Assembly: GCA_026390835.1 (NCBI GenBank)
Contig: JAPLFD010000020.1
Location: 1-64,000, forward strand
Direction: 5' to 3'
Length of the DNA stretch: 64,000 nucleotides
DNA from: Sphingobacteriales bacterium
Lineage (GTDB): Bacteria; Bacteroidota; Bacteroidia; Sphingobacteriales; Sphingobacteriaceae
Made by a program: the position numbers and the translations under genes. Positions 1-7,283 of the stretch are shown in pieces (position 1 is the stretch's first letter; each line of letters starts with the position of its first letter). A model generated the notes under the pieces. That model had not been told where the DNA came from and made no database searches. It saw only the letters and a program-made list of their open reading frames with translations.

Positions 1-116
1 CCCTCACCATCATCCCCTCTATGCCCCCCCCAACATTTTTTTCCCCCTCCCACAATAAACCCCGCCAAAAAAAGTTTTTAGAAAAAACAAAAACGTTTAC
101 CTAAAAACTTAAAACC

Positions 117-899
117 ATGACATCACAATCAGAAACCGGCCACGCCAAAAATGTGGCCACATTTAACAGTTTAGTATCCTTTTGCCAGGGCTATGGCAAT
201 ACCTACAATCCAGGCTTAGTAGCCATACAATTGAGCAGTTTGCAAACGCTGGCCACCACGGCACAAGCAGCGCTAGAAGATTGCAAATCAAAGCAGCTAG
301 ATTTCGACCATGCCGTAGATGCCCGCTTAATGGCCTTTGCAGCCTTACGTCCGCGGGCACAAAAAATGATGTATGCGCTACGGGCTACGGCCGCTACAGA
401 AGTAACCATAGATGGAGCCATGGTTTTATACCGTAAAATTCAGGGCAGACGAAAAGTAGCCAAAGAAGAAGCTTCGGGGGCGCCCGATGCAGGTACAGGC
501 AGTGATCCGGCGGGTGGCCACAGCGGCGATCTAAATGCCAAAGAGCAAAAGTACATTTCCGTATCGCAGTTAAGTTTTGATAATGTGCTGGCTAATTTTA
601 GTGCATTGGTAGAATTGTTGAGCAAGGTGAGCCAATACCAACCAAACGAAACAGAGCTAAAAGTGGCCAGTTTAAAAAATTATGTGGCCGAGCTCAAGTT
701 GGCCAACCAAACAGTAATTAATTTATATACCGCTTGGAGCAATTTGCGCATAAGCCGCAACCAGTTGTTATACGGTGCAAGCAGCGGCATGGTGGTATTG
801 GCGGGGCAGGTTAAGAATTACGTGAAATCCATTTATGGATTACAAAGCCCGCAGTATAAGCACCTAATCAGCCTGCAGTTTACAAATGGCAAAATGTAA
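117..899 (+). CDS. Hypothetical protein, 260 aa
   Basis: I do not recognise a named family. The protein is soluble, with no signal peptide or membrane segment, and looks largely helical (long Ala/Leu/Lys/Gln stretches). A low-complexity Gly/Ser/Asp/Pro linker at about residues 120-140 separates two helical halves. The first half carries a basic run (KIQGRRKVAKEE) just before the linker. The start at 117 follows an AT-rich leader with no clear ribosome binding site, which is usual here. It stands alone, and a 21-bp tandem array and several structured repeats follow its stop codon. No function is inferred; confidence is in it being a real coding region. Confidence 0.7.
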   Translation: MTSQSETGHAKNVATFNSLVSFCQGYGNTYNPGLVAIQLSSLQTLATTAQAALEDCKSKQLDFDHAVDARLMAFAALRPRAQKMMYALRATAATEVTIDGAMVLYRKIQGRRKVAKEEASGAPDAGTGSDPAGGHSGDLNAKEQKYISVSQLSFDNVLANFSALVELLSKVSQYQPNETELKVASLKNYVAELKLANQTVINLYTAWSNLRISRNQLLYGASSGMVVLAGQVKNYVKSIYGLQSPQYKHLISLQFTNGKM

Positions 900-964
900 C
901 ACAAAACAGTACCCACACTAGCTGCACATACCCGCCCCGTGCAGCTAGTTTGCCTCATTAAACA

Positions 965-1216
965 TGCAAGATCCACCCGTACCCGTGCAATACCCGCCCG
1001 AAGCCATGCAATAGTCATCCGAAGCGGTGCAACAGCCGCCCGAAGCCGTGCAATACCCATCCGAAGCGGTGCAACAGCCGCCCGAAGCCATGCAATACCC
1101 ATCCGAAGCGGTGCAACAGCCGCCCGGAAGGGTGCAATAGTCATCCGAAGCCATGCAATACCCGCCCGAAGCCGTGCAATACCCATCCGAAATGGTGGAG
1201 TAAGCGTCCGAAATAG
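965..1216. repeat. 21-bp tandem repeat array, 11 units plus one decayed unit
   Basis: Units start TGCAA at 965, 986, 1007, 1028, 1049, 1070, 1091, 1112, 1133, 1154 and 1175, exactly 21 bp apart, with a degenerate twelfth unit at 1196-1216. Typical units are of the form TGCAAtaccc(a/g)(t/c)CCGAAGc followed by a variable dinucleotide. Units alternate in places, giving a 42-bp higher-order period between 1028 and 1111. The period is a multiple of three, and one frame on each strand stays open. The MQ-type frame contains TAG in two units, and no start signal precedes the array, so I treat it as non-coding. Confidence 0.9.
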
Positions 1217-1244
1217 TTTAAGAGGCATTGACCATCCCACCCTT

Positions 1245-1471
1245 TGGGCACCCCTCCATAGCAGGAGGGGAATTGACCACCCTAACAGATCCTTCGACAA
1301 GCTCAGGATGACAATACAAAAAAAATTCCCCTCCCACGGAGGGGTGGTCTTAGACCGGGGTGGTAAAAAGCCACGGCCCGGCAGAACGGCGGGCCAGCGT
1401 AAAGGCCTATAGCGCAGAAGCATCGTTCTGCCTTGAGTTTTTGGTCACTTTTTAATCAAGTAAAAAGTGAC
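1245..1471 (+). repeat. Composite structured repeat, copy 1, with terminal RTCAAG hairpin
   Basis: Blocks in order: a C/G hairpin CCCCTCC...GGAGGGG (about 1252-1272); the dispersed CCTTCGACAAGCTCAGGATG block from 1289; a second C/G hairpin (about 1328-1345); a GGCCCG...CGGGCC hairpin (about 1376-1395); a GCAGAA-GCATCG-TTCTGC hairpin (about 1415-1432). A terminal perfect 11-bp hairpin has arms 1444-1454 and 1461-1471 and loop ATCAAG (1455-1460). The rest of the gene-free stretch 900-1821 holds the 21-bp array and copy 2. Confidence 0.8.
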
Positions 1472-1509
1472 AAGAAAAAGCTCAGCATATCAAATACCCA
1501 AACCAACAA

Positions 1510-1650
1510 ATCCTTCGACAAGCTCAGGATGACAATACAAAAAAAAATTTCCCTCCCACGGAGGGGTGGTCGAAGACCGGGGTGGTAAAAAGCCACAGCC
1601 CGGCAGAACGGCGGGCCAAGGTAAAGGCCTGTGCGCAGAAGCATCGTTTA
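1510..1650 (+). repeat. Composite structured repeat, copy 2 (lacks terminal hairpin)
   Basis: This is nearly identical to 1289-1426: the CCTTCGACAAGCTCAGGATG block, the C/G hairpin, the GGTC...GACC block, the GGCCCG...CGGGCC hairpin and the GCAGAAGCATCGTT tail in the same order. It lacks the terminal RTCAAG hairpin. The following 1651-1821 is AT-rich upstream sequence of the SH3 gene, with a short dyad GGTCA-TTTG-TGACC near 1711-1724 and no gene. Confidence 0.8.
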
Positions 1651-1821
1651 CTTCGAAAATAAACATCCCACCAAAACCAACCAAATTCTCATTTCTTTGC
1701 ACAAAGAGATGGTCATTTGTGACCTTAGTTCACAGCTAAATAATTAGTGAATAGTAGAAATAGAACTAATTTTTTTTTGTATTTTTATTATTATTAGTTA
1801 TAAATTTTTTAGTTAAAAATC

Positions 1822-2319
1822 ATGAAAAATATCCTTTTATTTAGTTTGCTATTCATTTCACCCATCTTAATTAGTTTTGATAACACTACCAATTTGATTA
1901 CTACAATACAAAATGGGCAAGGTAGAATTTTAGGTCAAAATGTAATAATAAGATCTTCACACTCTACACAATCTAGTAAAAAAGGTATGCTCTCATTAAA
2001 CCAAATGGTCTCAATTTTAGATGTTTATTACGCTTCAAACAATGGAAATGAAGCTATCTTAAAAGTCGGTACTAATTTCTATGATGAATTTTCTGGAAAC
2101 TTTTCATTCTCATTGAAAAATGGAAAAGCTGTTAAAATAATTGAGGCGCTCGGAAATAATAGATATCGGATTGCCTTTACAATGACTAACGGTAGTAAAG
2201 GATTCGCAACCATTACTGGTAGTAATTTAGAATTTATTAATGGTGACAGATGGTACAAAATCCAGACCTACAATGGAGCTGTAGGTTGGGTTTTAGGAAA
2301 ATACGTGCAGGAATATTAA
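1822..2319 (+). CDS. Secreted protein with C-terminal SH3-like domain
   Basis: The 165-residue protein starts with a typical signal peptide (MKNILLFSLLFISPILIS), so it is exported. The last 25 residues (WYKIQTYNGAVGWVLGKY) match the end of bacterial SH3-like domains, which often target cell-wall or surface proteins. The middle is beta-rich and not recognised. It lies 33 bp upstream of a VanY-type peptidase gene on the same strand, so the two are probably co-transcribed and may act together at the cell wall; that link is inference. Base composition is clearly AT-richer than the housekeeping genes downstream. Confidence 0.65.
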   Translation: MKNILLFSLLFISPILISFDNTTNLITTIQNGQGRILGQNVIIRSSHSTQSSKKGMLSLNQMVSILDVYYASNNGNEAILKVGTNFYDEFSGNFSFSLKNGKAVKIIEALGNNRYRIAFTMTNGSKGFATITGSNLEFINGDRWYKIQTYNGAVGWVLGKYVQEY

Positions 2320-2352
2320 TCACTACCAAAAAAATATAAAAAACCAATAACC

Positions 2353-3120
2353 ATGCTATCAAAATACAAATACGTACTATTTATTTTTTTATTCAGTTTA
2401 TTCGGACTAGGGTATATCTTTTCATTTTACGCCTCAGAAAGTAAATTGGGTATTTCTCCAAAGAGTACACCGTATGATGATATTGAAAAAAAACAGTTAT
2501 TAGGAAAGATTAGTTATAAACAAGACAAAAATTTTAGTGCTGTTGAAGAAGCCTATTGTACGAAACCAAGCTATTTACTTAAAGAAGTTTATCAAAATTT
2601 TAAGAAAATGCATGATGCAGCCAAAAAGGAAGGTGTAAAACTCGTAATTGTTTCAGGGACTCGAAATTTTGAAGAACAAAAAAGCATTTGGGATCGCAAG
2701 TTCCAAGCCAATATTAAAACCTTAGACACGATTGCCTGTATAAAAAAAATACTGCTATTTAGTTCAATGCCCAGCACATCAAGACACCATTGGGGAACCG
2801 ACATAGATCTTATCAATTTAAATAATTCATATTTTGAAAAAGGTCAGGGTTTAAAAGAGTATACGTGGTTAAAAAATAATGCAGCAAAATTCGGTTTTTG
2901 TCAAGTATACGATGATAAGAAACTAACCAATAGAACAGGTTATGAATTGGAAAAATGGCATTGGTCTTATTTGCCAACCGCTAAATTATTTTTGAAGCAA
3001 TACAAAGAAAAAATTACGTACAAAGACATCAACAATTTTATTGGTAGTACTTACGCAAGCAATAAAAAAATAGATATGATACATAATTTTGTTGCAGGAA
3101 TATCCAAGGATTGTCAGTAA
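2353..3120 (+). CDS. D-alanyl-D-alanine carboxypeptidase, VanY/M15B family
   Basis: The 255-residue protein has one N-terminal membrane segment (about residues 7-26), placing the catalytic domain outside the inner membrane. Family M15B metal-site motifs are visible: SGTRNFEEQKSIW, then SRHHWGTDID (SxHxxGxxxD, zinc ligands His and Asp) and KWHWSYLP (third zinc ligand His). The family trims D-Ala or other peptide-stem residues from peptidoglycan. It follows the SH3-like secreted protein by 33 bp. The gene is AT-rich and followed by a structured repeat. The exact peptide bond cut cannot be read from sequence. Confidence 0.85.
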   Translation: MLSKYKYVLFIFLFSLFGLGYIFSFYASESKLGISPKSTPYDDIEKKQLLGKISYKQDKNFSAVEEAYCTKPSYLLKEVYQNFKKMHDAAKKEGVKLVIVSGTRNFEEQKSIWDRKFQANIKTLDTIACIKKILLFSSMPSTSRHHWGTDIDLINLNNSYFEKGQGLKEYTWLKNNAAKFGFCQVYDDKKLTNRTGYELEKWHWSYLPTAKLFLKQYKEKITYKDINNFIGSTYASNKKIDMIHNFVAGISKDCQ

Positions 3121-3159
3121 TTTAATTTGTTGCATTATCCGATTTTAGCATACCCTCAA

Positions 3160-3235
3160 AAAGCTTCGGCCTGGCAGAACGGCGGGCCAATGTAAAGGCC
3201 TGTGGGCAGAAGCATAGTTTGGTCTTGATTTATTA
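3160..3235 (+). repeat. Structured repeat, copy 3 (core only)
   Basis: About 40 bp after the VanY stop lies the core of the repeat: GGCctGGCAGAACGGCGGGCC, AAAGGCCTGTGGGCAGAAGC and then GTTTGGTCTTGATTTAT. The tail differs from copies 1 and 4 but matches the reverse-strand copy near 56,020. No terminal RTCAAG hairpin is present. Confidence 0.75.
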
Positions 3236-3337
3236 AATTTGAAATAAACACATGCACAGATTAGGCCCATATCCGTATAGAGGAAAAAACCCCACAATAC
3301 TAAGGAAGAGCCCAATCTAGAGTATCAAAATAGTAAG

Positions 3338-3370
3338 TTTGGTAATACGTATTTATTCTTCTTTACTTTG
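3338..3370 (+). promoter_or_regulatory. Bacteroidota-type promoter of the monooxygenase gene
   Basis: TTTG at 3338-3341 and TTACTTTG at 3363-3370 fit the -33/-7 pattern TTTG-N19-21-TAnnTTTG, with a 21-bp spacer and one -7 mismatch. The start codon follows 5 bp later, so the mRNA would have almost no leader. Confidence 0.5.
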
Positions 3371-3375
3371 CAAAA

Positions 3376-4812
3376 ATGAGCACTAAAAAATCATACGACG
3401 TAGTCATAATCGGTGCAGGGCTTTCGGGAATCGGTGCAGGCTATCATTTAAAAGATAAGTGTCCGCAGGTGAATTTTGCGATTATTGAAGGCCGTTCAGC
3501 AGTGGGTGGCACCTGGGATTTGTTTAAGTATCCGGGAATTCGTTCAGATTCGGATATGTACACGTTTGGGTTTGGCTTTAATCCCTGGAAAAATCCGCAG
3601 GCAATTGCCGATGGAACTTCGATCGTGAAATACATCAATGAAACCGCCGATAAATTTAAGATTCGCGATCACATTCAGTTTGAAAAAAGGGTTACGTCTT
3701 CAGCTTGGAATTCCGCCGATAAAAAATGGACGCTCGAGCTTTCAACCGGCGAAACATTCGACTGTAATTTTCTCTTTACGTGCTGCGGATATTACAATTA
3801 CGAGCACGGTTACGAACCCAAATTTCCGAATAGCGAAGCCTTCCAAGGCATCAAAATACATCCGCAAAAATGGGATACAAGCCTCGATTATTCCGACAAA
3901 AATATCGTGATCATTGGCAGCGGTGCTACCGCCGTAACGCTGCTTCCCGAACTTGCGAAAAAAGCAAAACACGTAACGATGCTTCAGCGTTCGCCCACCT
4001 ATATCATGAATCTGCCAAAGGAAGATGCGACCGCGAATTTCCTTAAAAAGGTTTTGCCTGCTCAGTGGGCACATCAAATGTCCCGCTGGAAAAATATTTT
4101 ACTCGGAATTGCGCTTTACCAAACATCCCGATTGTTTCCTGCTTTTCTCAAAAATCTTTTGAAAAACGGGGTGAAAAAACAACTCGGCGAAAAATATGAA
4201 GAGAAGAATTTTGACCCGAAATACAATCCTTGGGATCAAAGACTTTGTTTGGTGCCTGACAATGATCTGTTTGAAACCATCAAAAGCGGAAAAGGAAAAA
4301 TAGTAACCGACACGATAAAAACATTTCATGCAGACGGAATTGAACTCGATTCGGGCGAAATTTTGCCTGCGGATATTGTCGTAACCGCAACAGGCTTGAG
4401 CCTTCAACTATTAGGTGGCATGAAACTTTTTGTTGACGATAAATTGGTTGATACCAGCAAAATTCATGCGTATAAGGGTGTAATGTTTAGCGAAATTCCG
4501 AATTTTGCCATCGCCATTGGATATACGAATGCTTCCTGGACCTTGAAATGCGATTTGAATTGCCAATTTGTTGCACGAATGCTCAATTACATGAAGGAAA
4601 AGAATTTCTCGGTTGTTGTTCCGCAATTTGATTACGATAAGTTAACCTCGGAGCGTCTATTGGATTTTAACGCCGGGTATGTTTTACGAGCCGAAGATAT
4701 TTTGCCAAAACAAGGCTCACAAGCACCTTGGAAAGTTCATCAGAATTACATTAAAGACGTGTTTTCGCTGAAATATTCGGATGTGAAGGATACGTATTTG
4801 GTGTACAAATAA
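3376..4812 (+). CDS. Flavin-containing monooxygenase, Baeyer-Villiger type
   Basis: The 478-residue protein is an FAD/NADPH two-dinucleotide-fold oxygenase. FAD site GAGLSG is at residues 13-18; GGTWDLFKYPGIRSDSDMY runs from 44. The Baeyer-Villiger fingerprint FxGxxxHxxxWD is seen as F156, G158, H162, W166; the NADPH site GSGATA is at 181-186. These enzymes insert oxygen next to a carbonyl or oxidise soft nucleophiles; the substrate cannot be read from sequence. The gene stands alone with its own promoter and lies between structured-repeat copies 3 and 4. Codon choice differs from neighbours (more TTCG/GAA-rich, fewer TTA Leu codons), suggesting acquisition by transfer. Confidence 0.88.
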   Translation: MSTKKSYDVVIIGAGLSGIGAGYHLKDKCPQVNFAIIEGRSAVGGTWDLFKYPGIRSDSDMYTFGFGFNPWKNPQAIADGTSIVKYINETADKFKIRDHIQFEKRVTSSAWNSADKKWTLELSTGETFDCNFLFTCCGYYNYEHGYEPKFPNSEAFQGIKIHPQKWDTSLDYSDKNIVIIGSGATAVTLLPELAKKAKHVTMLQRSPTYIMNLPKEDATANFLKKVLPAQWAHQMSRWKNILLGIALYQTSRLFPAFLKNLLKNGVKKQLGEKYEEKNFDPKYNPWDQRLCLVPDNDLFETIKSGKGKIVTDTIKTFHADGIELDSGEILPADIVVTATGLSLQLLGGMKLFVDDKLVDTSKIHAYKGVMFSEIPNFAIAIGYTNASWTLKCDLNCQFVARMLNYMKEKNFSVVVPQFDYDKLTSERLLDFNAGYVLRAEDILPKQGSQAPWKVHQNYIKDVFSLKYSDVKDTYLVYK

Positions 4813-4869
4813 GGCAGAAAATGCCATGCAAACGGACATTTTGCACGCTTTCTATCGGTCGTCTTTCGC

Positions 4870-5128
4870 CTTTGAACTTGATCAAGCAAAAAGGTAAACA
4901 CAAAACCACCATCCCCCAAATAAAAAAGACCATCCCTAAAAACAAAAAAGCCACTGCCACGCCCCAGCAGAACAAAGCCCCAAGCCACGGCCCGGCAGAA
5001 CGGCGGGCCAGCGTAAAGGCCTGTGCGCAGAAGCATCGTTCTGCCTTGAGTTTTTGCATACTTTTTTGTCAAGAAAAAAGTATGAATAAAATCAGACCTC
5101 TTACCTTTTTGATCAAGCAAAAAGGTAA
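4870..5128 (+). repeat. Structured repeat, copy 4, with two RTCAAG hairpins and one half hairpin
   Basis: The core runs from 4985 with GGCCCG...CGGGCC and GCAGAA-GCATCG-TTCTGC hairpins. Terminal hairpin one has perfect 11-bp arms 5057-5067 and 5074-5084, loop GTCAAG. Hairpin two has perfect 11-bp arms 5101-5111 and 5118-5128, loop ATCAAG. At 4881-4898 the loop and right arm of hairpin two occur again without a matching left arm. These fill the gene-free stretch 4813-5214 downstream of the monooxygenase. Confidence 0.8.
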
Positions 5129-5167
5129 AATAACACCCCACCCAAATTTTTTTTTTACCCGTTCCAA

Positions 5168-5214
5168 CTTGTAATTACTAAAAATATTAGTAAATTGGTT
5201 CCCCATTTAGAACC
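5168..5214 (+). promoter_or_regulatory. Promoter and putative operator of umuDC
   Basis: CTTG (5168-5171), 19 bp, then TAAATTGG (5191-5198) resembles the TTTG-N19-TAnnTTTG promoter. A perfect dyad TTACTAA-N5-TTAGTAA (5175-5193) lies in the spacer and touches the -7 box. A second dyad GGTTC-N8-GAACC (5197-5214) ends directly at the start codon. A repressor bound to the first dyad would block the promoter, as expected for an SOS-type gene; which protein binds is unknown. Confidence 0.45.
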
Positions 5215-5658
5215 GTGTTAAAACAAGTACATACCCCTAAAGACCCCGCATTAGAGCCTTTGCTCCATCCAGAACAAGCGTCGGGCTTTGTAAGCCCAGC
5301 CGAAGATTACTTGGAAGGACGCCTAAGTATTTTAGAGCGTTTGGTAAAAGATCCGGTGAACACCTACTACGCCGAGGCCGACTCCAACGAGCTGAGCGCT
5401 TTAGGTATTTGCAAAGGCACGCTCTTTGTATACGATACCTCCCTGAAAGCAACACACAATGCTTTGGTGGTACTGTGGTATCGAGGAGAGTGGAAAGTCC
5501 GCCAATACTATGTACTAGGCAAACACATATACCTAGGCACCGGAAAAGAAAACGAAGCACCCGAATTGGTAAGCGAAGAACTGCTGATAAGAGGCGTAGT
5601 CACCTGGAGCTGTCGCCCACACCAACACAAACCCAAATGCTATGTACGCCCTCGTTGA
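5215..5658 (+). CDS. umuD: UmuD-like S24 protein with both catalytic residues replaced
   Basis: The 147-residue product aligns along its length with UmuD: SGFVSPAEDY at 23-32 matches the cleavage-site region CGFPSPAADY, and the ending GVVTW matches GVVIH. The active site differs. UmuD has SGDSMIDGGI with nucleophile Ser60; here the aligned stretch is DSNELSALGI with Glu59. The general-base Lys97 (GEFTVKK) is aligned with Arg96 (GEWKVRQ). Self-cleavage or protease activity is therefore not expected; a role as UmuC partner or scaffold is inference. Start is GTG directly after a dyad. It overlaps umuC by 17 bp. Confidence 0.8.
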   Translation: MLKQVHTPKDPALEPLLHPEQASGFVSPAEDYLEGRLSILERLVKDPVNTYYAEADSNELSALGICKGTLFVYDTSLKATHNALVVLWYRGEWKVRQYYVLGKHIYLGTGKENEAPELVSEELLIRGVVTWSCRPHQHKPKCYVRPR

Positions 5659-6889
5659 TGCCAATAACTTTTACGTATCCTGTGAGCGTCTCTTTCGCCC
5701 CGAGCTAAACACCCGGCCCGTGGTGGTGCTCTCCAATAACGATGGCTGTGCCATATCGCGAAGCAACGAAGCCAAAGCCTTGGGCATAAAAATGGGCGTG
5801 CCCTATTTCCAAATCAAAGCACTCGTAGAGCAACACCACATCGCCATTTTCAGCAGCAATTATACCCTCTATGCCGATATCAGCGCCCGGATCATGAACA
5901 ACCTGGCACGCTTTAGTCCCGAGGTAGAAGTGTACAGTATTGATGAATGTTTCTTGGGGCTCACCGGTATTTCCAACTTACTCGACTATGCCCAAACCCT
6001 GCGCAGCACCGTGGTACGCAACACAGGCATACCCGTAAGTGTGGGCATTGCCCCCACCAAAACCCTAGCCAAGCTGGCCAATAAACTGGCCAAAAAAAGT
6101 CCCACAGGCATTTGCGTAATCCAAAGCGAAGAAGAGATAACAAGCGCCCTAAGCAACTTCCCCATTGGCGACCTCTGGGGTATAGGCCGGGCCTACCACA
6201 AGAAGTTAGCCCTCGAAAATGTGTTTACCGCCGTCCAACTCAGAGCCCAAACCCCGGCTTGGGTAAAACACATGCTCACCATACAAGGACTACGCCTCTA
6301 CCACGAACTTTGGGGCCGACCTTGCATTCCGCTCAAAGAAGTACTCGATAGAAAACAAGGCATTTGCACCAGCCGTTCCTTCGGCAAGTTGACTAATAAG
6401 TTAGAGGAACTGATAGAAGCCACCACCGCTTACACTAGTCGCCTAGCCGAAAAACTACGGGCCGATAAAAGCTGTGCCACGCTACTCCACGTACAGCTAT
6501 TAACCAACCGCTTCCGTCACGATTTACCGCAGTACAATCCCTACATCAGCTTGCCTTTGGCACACCCCATAAGCAATACCCCCGATCTGGTGAAAGCCGC
6601 CATTGGTGGTTTAAAAACGCTATATAGTCCGCGGTATCAGTACAGCAAAGTAATGGTGATGGCCACAGGATTAATCCCCGAACAAGAAGTACAATTGCAT
6701 TTGTTCAGCCCCTGGAATGGTCCGAAGAACAATGCCCTAAGTACTTTAATGGATAAGCTGAATACCCACTACGGCAGCGGCACCATCCGCATGGCTTCAG
6801 AAGGGTATAAAAAACATTGGGCCATGAAACGAGAAAACGTAAGCCCCAATTACACCACCGCTTGGGACGATATTTTGAGGGTGGGTTAA
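5642..6889 (+). CDS. umuC: Y-family DNA polymerase V catalytic subunit UmuC
   Basis: The 415-residue protein begins MYALVDANNFYVSCERLF, the Y-family motif with the first catalytic Asp. It carries RSNEAKALGIKMGVPYF and the YSIDECFL motif holding the other catalytic acids. Helix-hairpin-helix and little-finger regions follow, with the UmuC-specific C-terminal tail. Length matches UmuC (about 420). It does error-prone synthesis across DNA damage. It overlaps umuD by 17 bp, so the two are translationally coupled, and it is probably induced by DNA damage through the operator upstream of umuD. Confidence 0.95.
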   Translation: MYALVDANNFYVSCERLFRPELNTRPVVVLSNNDGCAISRSNEAKALGIKMGVPYFQIKALVEQHHIAIFSSNYTLYADISARIMNNLARFSPEVEVYSIDECFLGLTGISNLLDYAQTLRSTVVRNTGIPVSVGIAPTKTLAKLANKLAKKSPTGICVIQSEEEITSALSNFPIGDLWGIGRAYHKKLALENVFTAVQLRAQTPAWVKHMLTIQGLRLYHELWGRPCIPLKEVLDRKQGICTSRSFGKLTNKLEELIEATTAYTSRLAEKLRADKSCATLLHVQLLTNRFRHDLPQYNPYISLPLAHPISNTPDLVKAAIGGLKTLYSPRYQYSKVMVMATGLIPEQEVQLHLFSPWNGPKNNALSTLMDKLNTHYGSGTIRMASEGYKKHWAMKRENVSPNYTTAWDDILRVG

Positions 6890-6984
6890 CATGGAAGGTA
6901 GGAGTTTGTACTTTGCTTAAACAGGTGTATTTAGAATAATTTACCTTGATGAAAGATGATACCTAAAACGCATAAGCCCAAACC

Positions 6985-7154
6985 ATTCCCCTCCGCCGGA
7001 GGGGTGGTCGCAGACCGGGGTGGTAAAAAACCACACCATACATTCAATACAAAAAGCCACGGCCTGGCAGAACGGCGGGCCAGCGTAAAGGCCTAGAGCG
7101 TAGAAGCTTCGTTCTGCCTTGAGTTTTGCTTCCTTTTGGTCAAGCAAAAGGAAG
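6985..7154 (+). repeat. Structured repeat, copy 5, with terminal GTCAAG hairpin
   Basis: It lies downstream of umuC in the gene-free stretch 6890-7283. It has the C/G hairpin CCCCTCC-gcc-GGAGGGG, a GGTC...GACC block, then from 7056 the core GGCctGGCAGAACGGCGGGCC. The final hairpin has perfect 10-bp arms 7129-7138 and 7145-7154 with loop GTCAAG. The arm sequence differs from every other copy, yet pairing is complete. Outside the repeat the stretch holds only the upstream region of the next gene. Confidence 0.8.
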
Positions 7155-7283
7155 AATAAAAAATAGAAAAGAAGGTGCCAGAACCCAAAACATCAATCCT
7201 AAAAATAAAAACCACCTTCCCTAGTCAAATAAGAACCCCTTGCATATCCAAACCCATAGCAGCATCTTTGTGTATCCCCGCAC

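Noticed and set aside
965-1216. CRISPR array
   Set aside because: Units are contiguous 21-bp repeats without unique spacers, and no cas gene is in the window.
939-1412. Long open frame across the 21-bp array (Arg/Ser/Ala-rich) and a Cys/Gly-rich frame on the other strand
   Set aside because: Both are by-products of a repeat whose period is a multiple of three; they run on into structured repeats and lack a start signal or known domain.
833-1702. Minus-strand frames containing VILSLSKD-type peptides
   Set aside because: This peptide is the translation of the dispersed CCTTCGACAAGCTCAGGATG repeat and is a familiar spurious product, not a gene.
4746-5174. Frames with KAERCFCAQAFTLARRSAGP-type peptides around 4750-5170
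   Set aside because: They are translations of the structured repeat on both strands and overlap the 3' end of the monooxygenase.
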